Source: an uncultured Bacteroidales bacterium
Lineage (GTDB): Bacteria > Bacteroidota > Bacteroidia > Bacteroidales > Bacteroidaceae
DNA length: 63,568 nt
Assembly (NCBI GenBank): GCA_902782245.1
Contig: CACZMI010000014.1
Coordinates: 1-63,568 of the forward strand
Reading direction: 5' to 3'
Shown here: positions 26,601 to 34,148 of the stretch, in pieces
Layout: the number at the start of each line of letters is the position of its first letter
Numbering within the stretch: the stretch's first letter is position 1
The notes under the pieces: model-generated
Databases searched by the model: none
What the model was told of the DNA's origin: nothing
Seen by the model: only the letters and a program-made list of their open reading frames with translations
Translations under genes and position numbers: made by a program

Positions 26601-28169
26601 ATAGAATCCGTCACCATACCGGGAACCGTCAGGGTTATAGGAAAGGAGGCTTTCAATGAGTGCTCACGCCTTAAGAACGTCACTCTTTCCAATGGTCTTA
26701 AAACCATCCAGGATGAAGCATTTGCCTACTGCCGCAGTCTTGAAAACATCAAACTGCCTGCAACGCTTGAACATATCGGAAGAGCCGCATTCACCCGCAG
26801 CGGACTCAAGTCACTTGCCATTCCGGCTTCGGTAACAACGATGGGAAGGAACATAACCCTTGACTGCGGCAACCTTACATCTCTTTCCGTCAATCCCGCC
26901 AACAAGGTGTTTGACAGCCGTAAGAACTGCAATGCCATCATAAAGACCGATATCAACGTCCTTCTGGAGGGTTGCTGCAAAACCAGGATACCTAAGGGCG
27001 TCGTTGCCATCGGACCATACGCGTTTGCAGGGGCAACCGGACTCCGCAAGATAAAAATACCATCATCCGTACTTTATATCTTTGACTGTGCGTTTGCTTT
27101 CTGTCCGTTGGAGAAGGTTGAGATTCCGGCATCGGTAGTACTCCTGCATAACAATCCTTTCCTGGGTTGCGGAAAGATAGGCGCCATAACTGTCAATAAA
27201 GGTAACAGGAACTATTCAAGCCCATCGGGCAGCAATGCCATAATCTCAAACGGAAACGACATTCGGGTTATCCATGATTCGGGAATTGGAGGTATATTGA
27301 ACTATCTTGGATTAGCCAATTATATGTCACGCAGGCCCCAGACACTGATATTGGGATGCCGTAACACCGTCATTCCGCAGTCATGTTCCATAATAGGCAG
27401 CAACTCTTTCGCATTTTGCGAGGGACTTGAAAGGTTAGACTTTCCCGAAAATGTGGAGGTTGTGGAAGCATCGGCTTTTGACCATTGTCCAGACCTGACA
27501 GAGATACATATCCCTGCCTCAGTCAAGGATTTTTACAGGTCATATTATTGCCCTGAACTGGCAACGATAACCGTAGCCCCGGGAAATCGCGTCTTTGACA
27601 GCCGCGACGGATGCAACGCTGTAATAAAGAAAGACGGAGCTGTCCTCATTATGGGCTGCAGGAATACCGTAATCCCCAGTACTGTCTGGATGATCGAGTC
27701 CAACGCATTTGACCATGTCCGCGGATTGAAAGAGATAACAATACCCAACTCTGTAGAGCGGATATGTTATGACGCTTTCCGGGATTGTGCCGATCTGGAA
27801 TCGGTATCTATTCCGTCTTCTGTCAGATTTATCGGAGGATCCTCATGGGAAAAATATGGTGATCTGAGCGTTAGTAAAATGCGCAACCCGTTCACGAACT
27901 GTACCTCACTGAAGCGTATTACGGTTGACGGTGACAATCCCGTATATGACAGCCGTGAAGACTGCAATGCCGTTATTATCACATCATTGACAACCATGCT
28001 TGCAGGCTGTTCCGGCAGTTTCGAGCCTGAAAGCATAAACAACGTACATTACTCCGCCTACGAGACTCTCCAGGACTATAACTTGAAAACTGACTATCTC
28101 AGCACCGGATATATCTTTGCTGACGGAGATTTGAGTCATAGCGTTATTGATGATGATACTGATGACTGA
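23613..28169 (+). CDS. M56 (BlaR1/MecR1-like) metalloprotease fused to a BspA-like LRR_5 ectodomain
   Basis: This is a 1518-residue membrane sensor. Hydrophobic segments occur at about residues 1-25, 34-55, 130-155 and 310-330. Between the last two is the M56 zinc site HEKAH (residues 213-217) with a likely third ligand in HEFQADAD (from residue 253), so the protease appears intact. After the last membrane segment, from about residue 346, the remaining 1170 residues are LRR_5/BspA-like repeats of the pattern VTSIGYRAF…LKSVTIPSTV, punctuated about ten times by YDSRxxCNAII modules followed by TVIP. The usual penicillin-binding sensor is absent. The ectodomain starts DNYVRIDGLWYKFKG, matching the secreted protein at 29725. 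The predicted role is signal-triggered cleavage of the adjacent BlaI repressor. Confidence 0.88.
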   Translation: MTAFLIYMLKVAILSAVFITLYHLLLSRETFHRANRIILVSSLVLSYILPFIVITRHKEGAPVTRIETLQREPSQEPATAPYQPVITSGSVYSSAPDGENAEPVVSQNLSQVIEVTVQENKPEPVVDTRQPIQINWWKVLAAVYLLGLAIALVYRLFCTAKVIGIIRKGDVVEKNNDFTLVQSGQHIHPFSWMRYIVLPKNGKAAGQTPIFDHEKAHLAHHHSLELLWTDILSALQWFNPALMLFRRDLYSIHEFQADADVLRKGYDRKQYQYLLLDCATDKTELRAVNTFRKSTLEGRIDMINRKQSTGSSILKAAYIPVLLLLSLGAFAKTVYDKGIAETIEIDNYVRIDGLWYKFKGNQVRVVSRKTDHEYPEDIVIPDTIIYKNVKYPVTSIGYRAFQYDEKIKSVTIPSTVREIEGGSFYNCTGLEKVVIPSSVKSIGNNAFYGCRSLKSVSIPAAVKKIGDRAFTGTCLESVSVQEGNRFYDSRQNCNAIIETSSNTLLYGSASTVIPSTVTTIGQDAFSDNKKLTSIDIPESVTVIGMSAFKGCSGLKSIVIPGTVQRLENSCFENSGIKNLTINGNLETMTYAFVGCNSLETVNYGPKATKIELVSRCPNLKHLFIPATVRQIERLGHNCELELESITVQEGNPVYDSRGGCNAIIHTETNGLILGCANTVIPDDIRYISDYAFTGGHIKELYIPASVRQISTAIFQDYFDALSVFSPDYLRDLKSIVIDPANKYYDSRGGCNAIIQTSTDMLLIACQTTTIPGTVKTIAANAFLNQNGLTELTIPDGVRTITDGAFSYCRNLEKITIGAGVTHVSPFVFSGCNNISEIKVSPGNKTYDSRNDCNAVIETATGTLVLGAEKTVIPDGVTTIGKNAFNSNKKIASIKLPPSVKAIEEYAFGGCNNLEEINLENVTRKGDRALDGTALGRYIYADSINGYMRFRLHGKEAVLSYVWDNVPAKVSIPETFDYKGKTYTVVEIGDGAFSSDNIESVTIPGTVRVIGKEAFNECSRLKNVTLSNGLKTIQDEAFAYCRSLENIKLPATLEHIGRAAFTRSGLKSLAIPASVTTMGRNITLDCGNLTSLSVNPANKVFDSRKNCNAIIKTDINVLLEGCCKTRIPKGVVAIGPYAFAGATGLRKIKIPSSVLYIFDCAFAFCPLEKVEIPASVVLLHNNPFLGCGKIGAITVNKGNRNYSSPSGSNAIISNGNDIRVIHDSGIGGILNYLGLANYMSRRPQTLILGCRNTVIPQSCSIIGSNSFAFCEGLERLDFPENVEVVEASAFDHCPDLTEIHIPASVKDFYRSYYCPELATITVAPGNRVFDSRDGCNAVIKKDGAVLIMGCRNTVIPSTVWMIESNAFDHVRGLKEITIPNSVERICYDAFRDCADLESVSIPSSVRFIGGSSWEKYGDLSVSKMRNPFTNCTSLKRITVDGDNPVYDSREDCNAVIITSLTTMLAGCSGSFEPESINNVHYSAYETLQDYNLKTDYLSTGYIFADGDLSHSVIDDDTDD

Positions 28170-28184
28170 TTTGGAAATTTTTTG

Positions 28185-28192
28185 TAACTTTG
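28185..28192 (+). promoter_or_regulatory. -7 box for metK
   Basis: TAACTTTG lies 156 nt before the metK ATG, giving a leader long enough to hold the riboswitch and terminator below. Confidence 0.65.
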
Positions 28193-28199
28193 CAGCGGA

Positions 28200-28267
28200 C
28201 AATGTGGAAAGATTTGCGGAACTGATGGTTCCGGACAGCTTGCAACCACAAAAAAAAATGCTAAAAG
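28200..28267 (+). ncRNA. SAM-II-type riboswitch in the metK leader
   Basis: The leader shows the SAM-II sequence pattern in order. It has GTGG (28204-28207), GATTTG (28211-28216), an extra hairpin CGGAAC/GTTCCG in the variable loop (28217-28233), CTTGCAACCAC (28239-28249, whose CCAC pairs with the first GTGG), an A-rich strand, and TGCTAAAAG (28259-28267), which would form the pseudoknot. SAM-II binds S-adenosylmethionine and lowers expression. The neighbouring gene makes SAM, so product feedback is expected. The match is from the remembered consensus and not from a covariance search. Confidence 0.8.
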
Positions 28268-28302
28268 TCACATTTTCTGACTGCATATAAATTGAATTGC
28301 AA

Positions 28303-28339
28303 CCCCATTGTCCCGACAGACAGTGAGGTTATTTTTTTT
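28303..28339 (+). terminator. Putative terminator of the metK leader (expression platform)
   Basis: CATTGTC (28306-28312) and GACAGTG (28319-28325) form a 7-bp stem with one wobble and a 6-nt loop. The stem is extended by CC/GG beyond a mismatch and is followed by TTATTTTTTTT. It ends only 9 nt before the ATG and could be the switchable terminator of the SAM-II element. Confidence 0.5.
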
Positions 28340-28347
28340 AAAAGACT

Positions 28348-29640
28348 ATGTCATATTTATTCACATCCGAATCGGTGTCCGAGGGACACCCTGACAAGGT
28401 AGCGGACCAGATATCCGATGCCGTCGTAGACGAACTCCTGGCCTTTGACCCTGACTCAAAGGTGGCATGTGAGACTCTTGTTACCACCGGACAGGTGGTA
28501 TTGGCAGGTGAGGTAAAATCCAAGGCATACATTGACCTTCAGGAGACCGCCCGCCGAGTAATCAACCGTATAGGCTATACCCGCTCAGAGTACAAGTTTG
28601 ACGGAGACTCTTGCGGTGTATTCAGCGCCATACACGAGCAGAGCGCCGACATAAACCGCGGCGTGGAGCGCGAGGATCCCGAGAACCAGGGAGCCGGTGA
28701 CCAGGGTATGATGTTCGGCTACGCCACAAACGAGACCGATGAATACATGCCGGTTTCGCTTGCCCTGTCACACCGTATACTGCGTGTTCTGGCCGATATC
28801 CGCCGCGAAGGCAAGGTGATGACCTACCTGCGTCCCGACTCCAAGAGCCAGGTGACCGTTGAGTATAACGACAACGGCAAACCCGTACGCATCGATACAA
28901 TCGTGGTTTCAACCCAGCACGATGAGTTCATCGCTCCTGAGAACGCCACAGTCGAGGCTCAGCTTGAGGCTGACAGCAAGATGCTCGCCCAGATTGAATC
29001 GGACGTCAAGAACATACTGATACCCCGTGTTATCAGCACCATTACATCGGACAAGGTAAAGGCCCTTTTCAACGATGGAATCAAGTATTTTGTGAATCCC
29101 ACCGGCAAGTTCGTGATTGGCGGACCGCACGGAGATACAGGTCTTACAGGACGCAAGATAATTGTCGATACCTACGGAGGCAAGGGAGCCCACGGAGGTG
29201 GCGCATTCAGCGGCAAGGACCCCAGCAAGGTGGACCGCAGCGCTGCATATGCAACACGTCATATCGCCAAGAATCTGGTTGCTGCAGGTGTGGCCGATGA
29301 GGTTCTGGTGCAGGTATCATACGCCATCGGTGTGGCCAAGCCCATCAACATCTTTGTAAACACCTACGGCACCAGCCACGTAAAACTGACCGATGCACAA
29401 ATTGCCGATAAGGTGAATGAGATATTCGATATGCGCCCCAAGGCCATTGAGAACCGTCTGAAACTGCGCAACCCGATATACAGCGAAACCGCAGCCTACG
29501 GACACATGGGTCGTGAGCCGCAGACCGTAACCAAAGTCTTCACGTCACACTACATGCCGGCCAAGACCATAGAGGTGGAACTCTTCACCTGGGAAAAGCT
29601 GGACTATGTTGACAAGATCAAACAAGCATTCAATCTTTAA
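28348..29640 (+). CDS. metK: S-adenosylmethionine synthetase
   Basis: This 430-residue cytoplasmic enzyme makes SAM from methionine and ATP. Hallmarks are [20 protein letters not shown] at the N-terminus, [32 protein letters not shown], and [20 protein letters not shown]. It is a little longer than the Escherichia coli enzyme, with an insertion typical of Bacteroidetes. It is a single-gene unit with its own promoter, SAM-II leader and terminator, placed between two homologous LRR_5 genes. Confidence 0.97.
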   Translation: MSYLFTSESVSEGHPDKVADQISDAVVDELLAFDPDSKVACETLVTTGQVVLAGEVKSKAYIDLQETARRVINRIGYTRSEYKFDGDSCGVFSAIHEQSADINRGVEREDPENQGAGDQGMMFGYATNETDEYMPVSLALSHRILRVLADIRREGKVMTYLRPDSKSQVTVEYNDNGKPVRIDTIVVSTQHDEFIAPENATVEAQLEADSKMLAQIESDVKNILIPRVISTITSDKVKALFNDGIKYFVNPTGKFVIGGPHGDTGLTGRKIIVDTYGGKGAHGGGAFSGKDPSKVDRSAAYATRHIAKNLVAAGVADEVLVQVSYAIGVAKPINIFVNTYGTSHVKLTDAQIADKVNEIFDMRPKAIENRLKLRNPIYSETAAYGHMGREPQTVTKVFTSHYMPAKTIEVELFTWEKLDYVDKIKQAFNL

Positions 29641-29644
29641 TAGA

Positions 29645-29676
29645 AAAGGCCTGACAAACTCAGGCCTTTCTTTTTT
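29645..29676 (+). terminator. Intrinsic terminator after metK
   Basis: AAAGGCCTGA, a 5-nt loop and TCAGGCCTTT are followed by CTTTTTT: a 10-bp perfect stem with a U-tract. Confidence 0.95.
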
Positions 29677-29693
29677 ATATCCGAATTATTAAT

Positions 29694-29701
29694 TAGCTTT
29701 G
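29694..29701 (+). promoter_or_regulatory. -7 box for the secreted LRR_5 gene
   Basis: TAGCTTTG lies 23 nt before the ATG at 29725. No ATCTAA/TTAGAT dyad like that of blaI is seen here. Confidence 0.6.
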
Positions 29702-29724
29702 CCTTTGATCCTCAATTCATTTAT

Positions 29725-32700
29725 ATGTCCAGACCGATAACCGCTCTCCTCATAGCAGCCATGCTGTCCCTGACAATGAATGTTTTCGGGCAGCAGAATT
29801 CAGACATCCCTGACAACTATTTCAAGTCTGACGGTCTATGGTACAAAATTAAAGGAGACCAGGTACGTGTTGTCAGTCCCAAAGACTCTCCTTATCCTTA
29901 TTCTTCAGAGAACATTGTCATTCCTGAATATGTCGAACACAACAATGTAAAATATCCGGTGGTATCCTTCAGTCCAGAGGCTTTCAGTTATAATCCGAAT
30001 CTCAGGAGTATTGTCATCCCATCAACTGTAACGGAGATTGAAAACAGTTCTTTCTATAACTGTTCGGGACTTGAAAAAGTGGTACTTCCGTCAAAGCTTT
30101 CCAAGATCGGAGATTACGCTTTTTACAATTGCACCGGTTTGAAATCTTTTGTACTGCCGGCTTCGGTCAAAAGCGTGGGTGAATGTGTATTCGGTTATGC
30201 AAATCTGGAGCATCTCTCAGTAGAGCGGGGAAACAAGAGATACCACAGCCACAGGAACTGCAACGCTATCATAGAATCGGCCACAAAAACATTGGTAGCC
30301 GCAAGCAACTCTACCGTAATACCACGTAACATTAAGGCTATAGGTCAAGGTGCTTTTATGGGTCTTACCGGAATAGAATCCATAATACTGCCCCAATCCG
30401 TTCATGAAATCGGAGACCGGGCTTTTGAATGTTCATCAATCAAAAGCATCACCTTTAACGGAAGCATTGAAGAGGCGACACCGGTTCTTAGGGGATGGGA
30501 AGCATTGGAATCAGTCAACTATGGTCCAAAAGCAAAATCAATCCACATACCACAAGGCTCTACTAATCTCAAAACCCTTTTCATTCCGGCAACCGTCAGC
30601 AGGATTCATCTCCCTTTATACGGCTATAACCTTCCTAATCTTGAAAGAATAGTGGTTGAGGACGACAATCCCAATTATAACAGCCGTGGAGACTGCAATG
30701 CAATCATTTCCACAAAAATGGACGTGCTGATACTGGGATGTATCAACACTGTGATTCCGGATGATGTGACATGTATACACCAAGCTGCATTCAACACCAG
30801 CAAAATAAAAGAAATACATATTCCAGCCTCTGTTACCGAATTCTATGGAGATCAGTATGGCCGATTTGCGGACAAATGCAATGAACTGAGACGTATAACG
30901 GTTGACCCGGCAAATCCAGAATTTGACAGCCGCCAGGACTGCAATGCCCTGATTAAGACCTATAGCAACATCCTGTTGGCAGGATTTGTATCGACTGTCA
31001 TTCCCAATTCCGTCAGAACCATAGATAAATACGCTTTCAATAATCTTGAAGGATTGAAAGAAATAACCATTCCCGATGGTGTCAGGACTATAGAAAAGAA
31101 CGCCTTTAGAGGTTGTTACAACATTGAGAGTATCTACATCGGCTCTAACCTCACTCAAATGAACGATGCTTTCAAGTTCATAAACGATAATCTGAAATGG
31201 ATAAAAGTAAATCCTGACAACAAGAAATATGACAGCAGGGACAATTGTAATGCTATCATAGAAACAGCAAGCGGCACCCTTCTGATAGGAAGTGCCAACA
31301 CTGTTATACCTGACGGGATAACGGCAATAGGAGAATATGCTTTTGCAAATAACAAAGATATCAGCAACCTCACTCTTCCTCCATCGGTAAAGGAAATAAG
31401 GAATTCTGCCTTTGCGGGCTGTAAAAACCTTGCTGAGATAAATCTGGATAATGTCACAGCAATTCAGAGGGGCGCTTTCTCAGGGAGCGGAATCAGCAAC
31501 GGGCTTGACAGTATACAAGGATACATGATCTTTCAACTTACCGGAAAGGAGGCAACCCTTGTAAGAATCTATGAAAACCCACCTGCAGAGGTTGTCATAC
31601 CTGAAACCGTCACACATAACGGAAAGGAATACATTGTAACTGAAATAGCAGACGGCGTTTTCGGACACATGGACCAAATTGAGTCCGTCAACATTCCGGG
31701 ATCTGTCAAGATTATCGGAACCTCTGCCTTTAACAGTTGCACAAAACTGAAGAGTGTTTCTGTAGGAAACTGTCTGAAAATAATAAAGAATGACGCTTTT
31801 GCAAATTGTACAAGCCTTGAGGAGATAGAACTTCCTCCTTCGCTGGAAGATATTGGCAGAACGGCTTTCACCCGGAGCGGTCTGAAAAGGCTTGTCATTC
31901 CGGAATCTGTCACCGTCATAGGCAAGTACATTACTCTGGACTGCAAGAATCTGGATTCACTCTCAGTCAGATCAGGCAATACCGTATATGACAGCAGGAA
32001 CGGTTGCAACGCAATAATCAAGACAGAATCGGGCCAGCTCCTGGAAGGCTGCAACACAACAGTAATACCGCAAGGTGTCATTGAGATAGGAGCATATGCT
32101 TTTGCCGGCAAACAGGGATTCAAGGAGATGAAGATTCCCAATTCGGTAAAGTACATACGCCAGCAAGCATTCTCTTTCTGCGGATTGGAAAGGATTGACA
32201 TTCCGTCCGGAGTCCGGTTGTTGGAGTCTAACCCTTTTATGGGATGCGGTAATCTGGCTTACATTTCCGTTCATGAGGATAACCCTTATTATTCAAGTCC
32301 CTCCGGCAGCAACGCCATCATATCAAATCCCGATACTCTTATCTTAGGATGTCGCAATACTGTCATTCCCCCATCGGTAACAATAATTGCTCCAGAAGCC
32401 TTTTCGTTCTGCATCGGACTTGAGAAGGTTGACATTCCCGAGTCTGTCAAAACCGTCAAATACCGCGCTTTTTTCCATTGTCCCGACCTGAAGGAACTTT
32501 TCATTCCGGCTTCAGTTACAGATTTCCAGAATCCGGAATTCTGCACCGCACTTGAGAGGATAGTTGTTGCTCAAGGGAATCCTGTCTATGACAGCCGTAA
32601 CGATTGCAACGCTGTAATTGAAACCGCCGGGAACTATCTTGTTCTGGGTTGTAAGAATACCGTGATTCCCAATACTGTCATCTCAATAGGGTCTCACGCG

Positions 32701-33141
32701 TTCCAGCATGTCAAGGGATTGAAGTCCATTGTCTTACCCAACTCGGTCCTGGAGATATGCTATGATGCGTTCCAAGATTGTTCAGACCTGGAATCTGTCA
32801 CAATATCCAAATCCGTAAAATATATAGGAGGTTACGGGATGGGCAATGGGCATATGGGAAATCCTTTCTTCTGTTGTCCTAATCTGAAACAGATAACCGT
32901 TGATAAAGGAAACAGTGTGTTTGACAGCCGAAAAGACTGCAATGCCATAATAATATCATCAACTGAATCATTACTCGTTGCGTGTGCCGGAACGGCTTTG
33001 CCCGATGAAATCAACAAAAAAGAGGGTAATGCCTACTGGACTCTGCGGGAATATACCTTTGGGCCTGATTACCTCAGTACCAAATGGATTTTCAATAGCG
33101 GCGATATAATAGACGTGTTCGTGGTCAATTACGACGACTGA
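29725..33141 (+). CDS. Secreted BspA-like LRR_5 protein, twin of the M56 ectodomain
   Basis: This 1138-residue protein has a signal peptide (ITALLIAAMLSLTMNVFGQQ) and then LRR_5/BspA-like repeats to the end. Its mature start DNYFKSDGLWYKIKGDQVRVVS and its end DYLSTKWIFNSGDI align with the start and end of the ectodomain of the M56 sensor at 23613. The YDSRxxCNAII/TVIP modules are in the same order, so the two arose by duplication. No membrane anchor, lipobox or sorting domain is seen. BspA-like proteins can bind host or microbial surface proteins. Here a secreted ligand, partner or decoy of the sensor is an attractive inference. It converges directly on the transglycosylase gene with no gap. 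Confidence 0.88.
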   Translation: MSRPITALLIAAMLSLTMNVFGQQNSDIPDNYFKSDGLWYKIKGDQVRVVSPKDSPYPYSSENIVIPEYVEHNNVKYPVVSFSPEAFSYNPNLRSIVIPSTVTEIENSSFYNCSGLEKVVLPSKLSKIGDYAFYNCTGLKSFVLPASVKSVGECVFGYANLEHLSVERGNKRYHSHRNCNAIIESATKTLVAASNSTVIPRNIKAIGQGAFMGLTGIESIILPQSVHEIGDRAFECSSIKSITFNGSIEEATPVLRGWEALESVNYGPKAKSIHIPQGSTNLKTLFIPATVSRIHLPLYGYNLPNLERIVVEDDNPNYNSRGDCNAIISTKMDVLILGCINTVIPDDVTCIHQAAFNTSKIKEIHIPASVTEFYGDQYGRFADKCNELRRITVDPANPEFDSRQDCNALIKTYSNILLAGFVSTVIPNSVRTIDKYAFNNLEGLKEITIPDGVRTIEKNAFRGCYNIESIYIGSNLTQMNDAFKFINDNLKWIKVNPDNKKYDSRDNCNAIIETASGTLLIGSANTVIPDGITAIGEYAFANNKDISNLTLPPSVKEIRNSAFAGCKNLAEINLDNVTAIQRGAFSGSGISNGLDSIQGYMIFQLTGKEATLVRIYENPPAEVVIPETVTHNGKEYIVTEIADGVFGHMDQIESVNIPGSVKIIGTSAFNSCTKLKSVSVGNCLKIIKNDAFANCTSLEEIELPPSLEDIGRTAFTRSGLKRLVIPESVTVIGKYITLDCKNLDSLSVRSGNTVYDSRNGCNAIIKTESGQLLEGCNTTVIPQGVIEIGAYAFAGKQGFKEMKIPNSVKYIRQQAFSFCGLERIDIPSGVRLLESNPFMGCGNLAYISVHEDNPYYSSPSGSNAIISNPDTLILGCRNTVIPPSVTIIAPEAFSFCIGLEKVDIPESVKTVKYRAFFHCPDLKELFIPASVTDFQNPEFCTALERIVVAQGNPVYDSRNDCNAVIETAGNYLVLGCKNTVIPNTVISIGSHAFQHVKGLKSIVLPNSVLEICYDAFQDCSDLESVTISKSVKYIGGYGMGNGHMGNPFFCCPNLKQITVDKGNSVFDSRKDCNAIIISSTESLLVACAGTALPDEINKKEGNAYWTLREYTFGPDYLSTKWIFNSGDIIDVFVVNYDD

Positions 33142-34056
33142 TCATTTTACCCAAGCCGGGTTATGAACCTTAGTCTTTGAGGGATTATAGTATTGGGCCT
33201 TTACATCGGGAATATCGATGTAATAGGTGCGGTGTGACTTGTTGTTGAGTTTGGTCTCACGCAGCCACAGGTTGGCCCGCTTAAGGTCGGCGTATGTGAT
33301 GCCGTGGTCCTCGGCAAACTTTACCAGGTCCTCAACCGGATCGGTTATCTTTATCTGCTCCTTGATGGGGATATAGGGATAGAGGTCCTCACGCTTGAAA
33401 TGGAATCCGAACAGCGCCGGGTTCTCAAACATCATCTTGGCCGCAATGACACGGAACATATAACGGGATGTCTCATCGACCAGCCACATATCCATTGCGT
33501 CTGTCTGATGCTGCTGCTCTATGCGGCGGTCCATACCCTGCTGGCCACCGTTGTAGCTGGCGGCCACCGTCATCCAGTTCTGGTATTTGCCGTATGCCTT
33601 GAGCAGGAATTTACATGCTGCCTCGGTGGCCTTGACCGTATTATAGCGCTCATCGATATTGGCATTTACCTCCAGTCCGTACTCGCGGCCGGTTGCCTGC
33701 GTGAACTGCCACAGTCCCGCAGCACCCGCTCCCGATACGGCCTGCGGGTCAAGGTTGCTCTCTATCACCATCAGGTACTTGAAATCATCGGGCACGCCCA
33801 TGCGCTTGAGTATGGGTTCAATCTCCGGGAACAGCCGGTTGGCGCGCTTTATCATGAGAGTGGACATATTGTGCGAGTAGGTGAACGCTATCAGTTCGCG
33901 GTCCATACGCTCGCGCAGATCGGCCCTGTCAAATACGATCTTCTGACCCGCAAACATCACAGACTCGGGAACCTGAGGCGGTACAGTCTGGGCATGAACG
34001 GAAAATATGAAACATGATATGACCGAAGTCAGGAACAGTAGTAATTGCCTTCTCAT
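33142..34056 (-). CDS. Lytic transglycosylase (SLT domain, MltD-like)
   Basis: This 304-residue protein has a signal peptide (residues about 1-22) and an SLT catalytic domain with the active glutamate Glu99 in YLMVIESNLDP. It is followed by AVSGAGAAGLWQFTQATGREYGL and VAASYNGGQQGMDRRI. It cleaves peptidoglycan glycan strands in the periplasm. A basic C-terminal segment (DLKRANLWLRETKLNNKS) resembles a degenerate LysM-like motif. It has its own minus-strand promoter. Confidence 0.9.
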   Translation of the reverse strand: MRRQLLLFLTSVISCFIFSVHAQTVPPQVPESVMFAGQKIVFDRADLRERMDRELIAFTYSHNMSTLMIKRANRLFPEIEPILKRMGVPDDFKYLMVIESNLDPQAVSGAGAAGLWQFTQATGREYGLEVNANIDERYNTVKATEAACKFLLKAYGKYQNWMTVAASYNGGQQGMDRRIEQQHQTDAMDMWLVDETSRYMFRVIAAKMMFENPALFGFHFKREDLYPYIPIKEQIKITDPVEDLVKFAEDHGITYADLKRANLWLRETKLNNKSHRTYYIDIPDVKAQYYNPSKTKVHNPAWVK

Positions 34057-34076
34057 AAAACTTGACTTAAGTGGCG

Positions 34077-34084
34077 CAAAATTA
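34077..34084 (-). promoter_or_regulatory. -7 box for the lytic transglycosylase gene
   Basis: On the minus strand this reads TAATTTTG, 20 nt before the ATG. Confidence 0.55.
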
Positions 34085-34106
34085 GGCTCTTTTCCTGAAA
34101 TAACAT

Positions 34107-34114
34107 TATCTTTG
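34107..34114 (+). promoter_or_regulatory. -7 box for the GH31 pair
   Basis: TATCTTTG lies 34 nt before the ATG at 34149 and is divergent from the transglycosylase promoter. Confidence 0.65.
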
Positions 34115-34148
34115 TTGCACTAACCAAAAATAAACCCTGACAACTATT

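Noticed and set aside
23260-28169. Beta-lactam resistance regulator pair (blaI/blaR1)
   Set aside because: The partner lacks a penicillin-binding sensor domain and no beta-lactamase gene is nearby; the sensor is an LRR array.
28200-28267. SAM-I (S-box) riboswitch
   Set aside because: The S-box core motifs are absent, while the short ordered SAM-II motifs are present.
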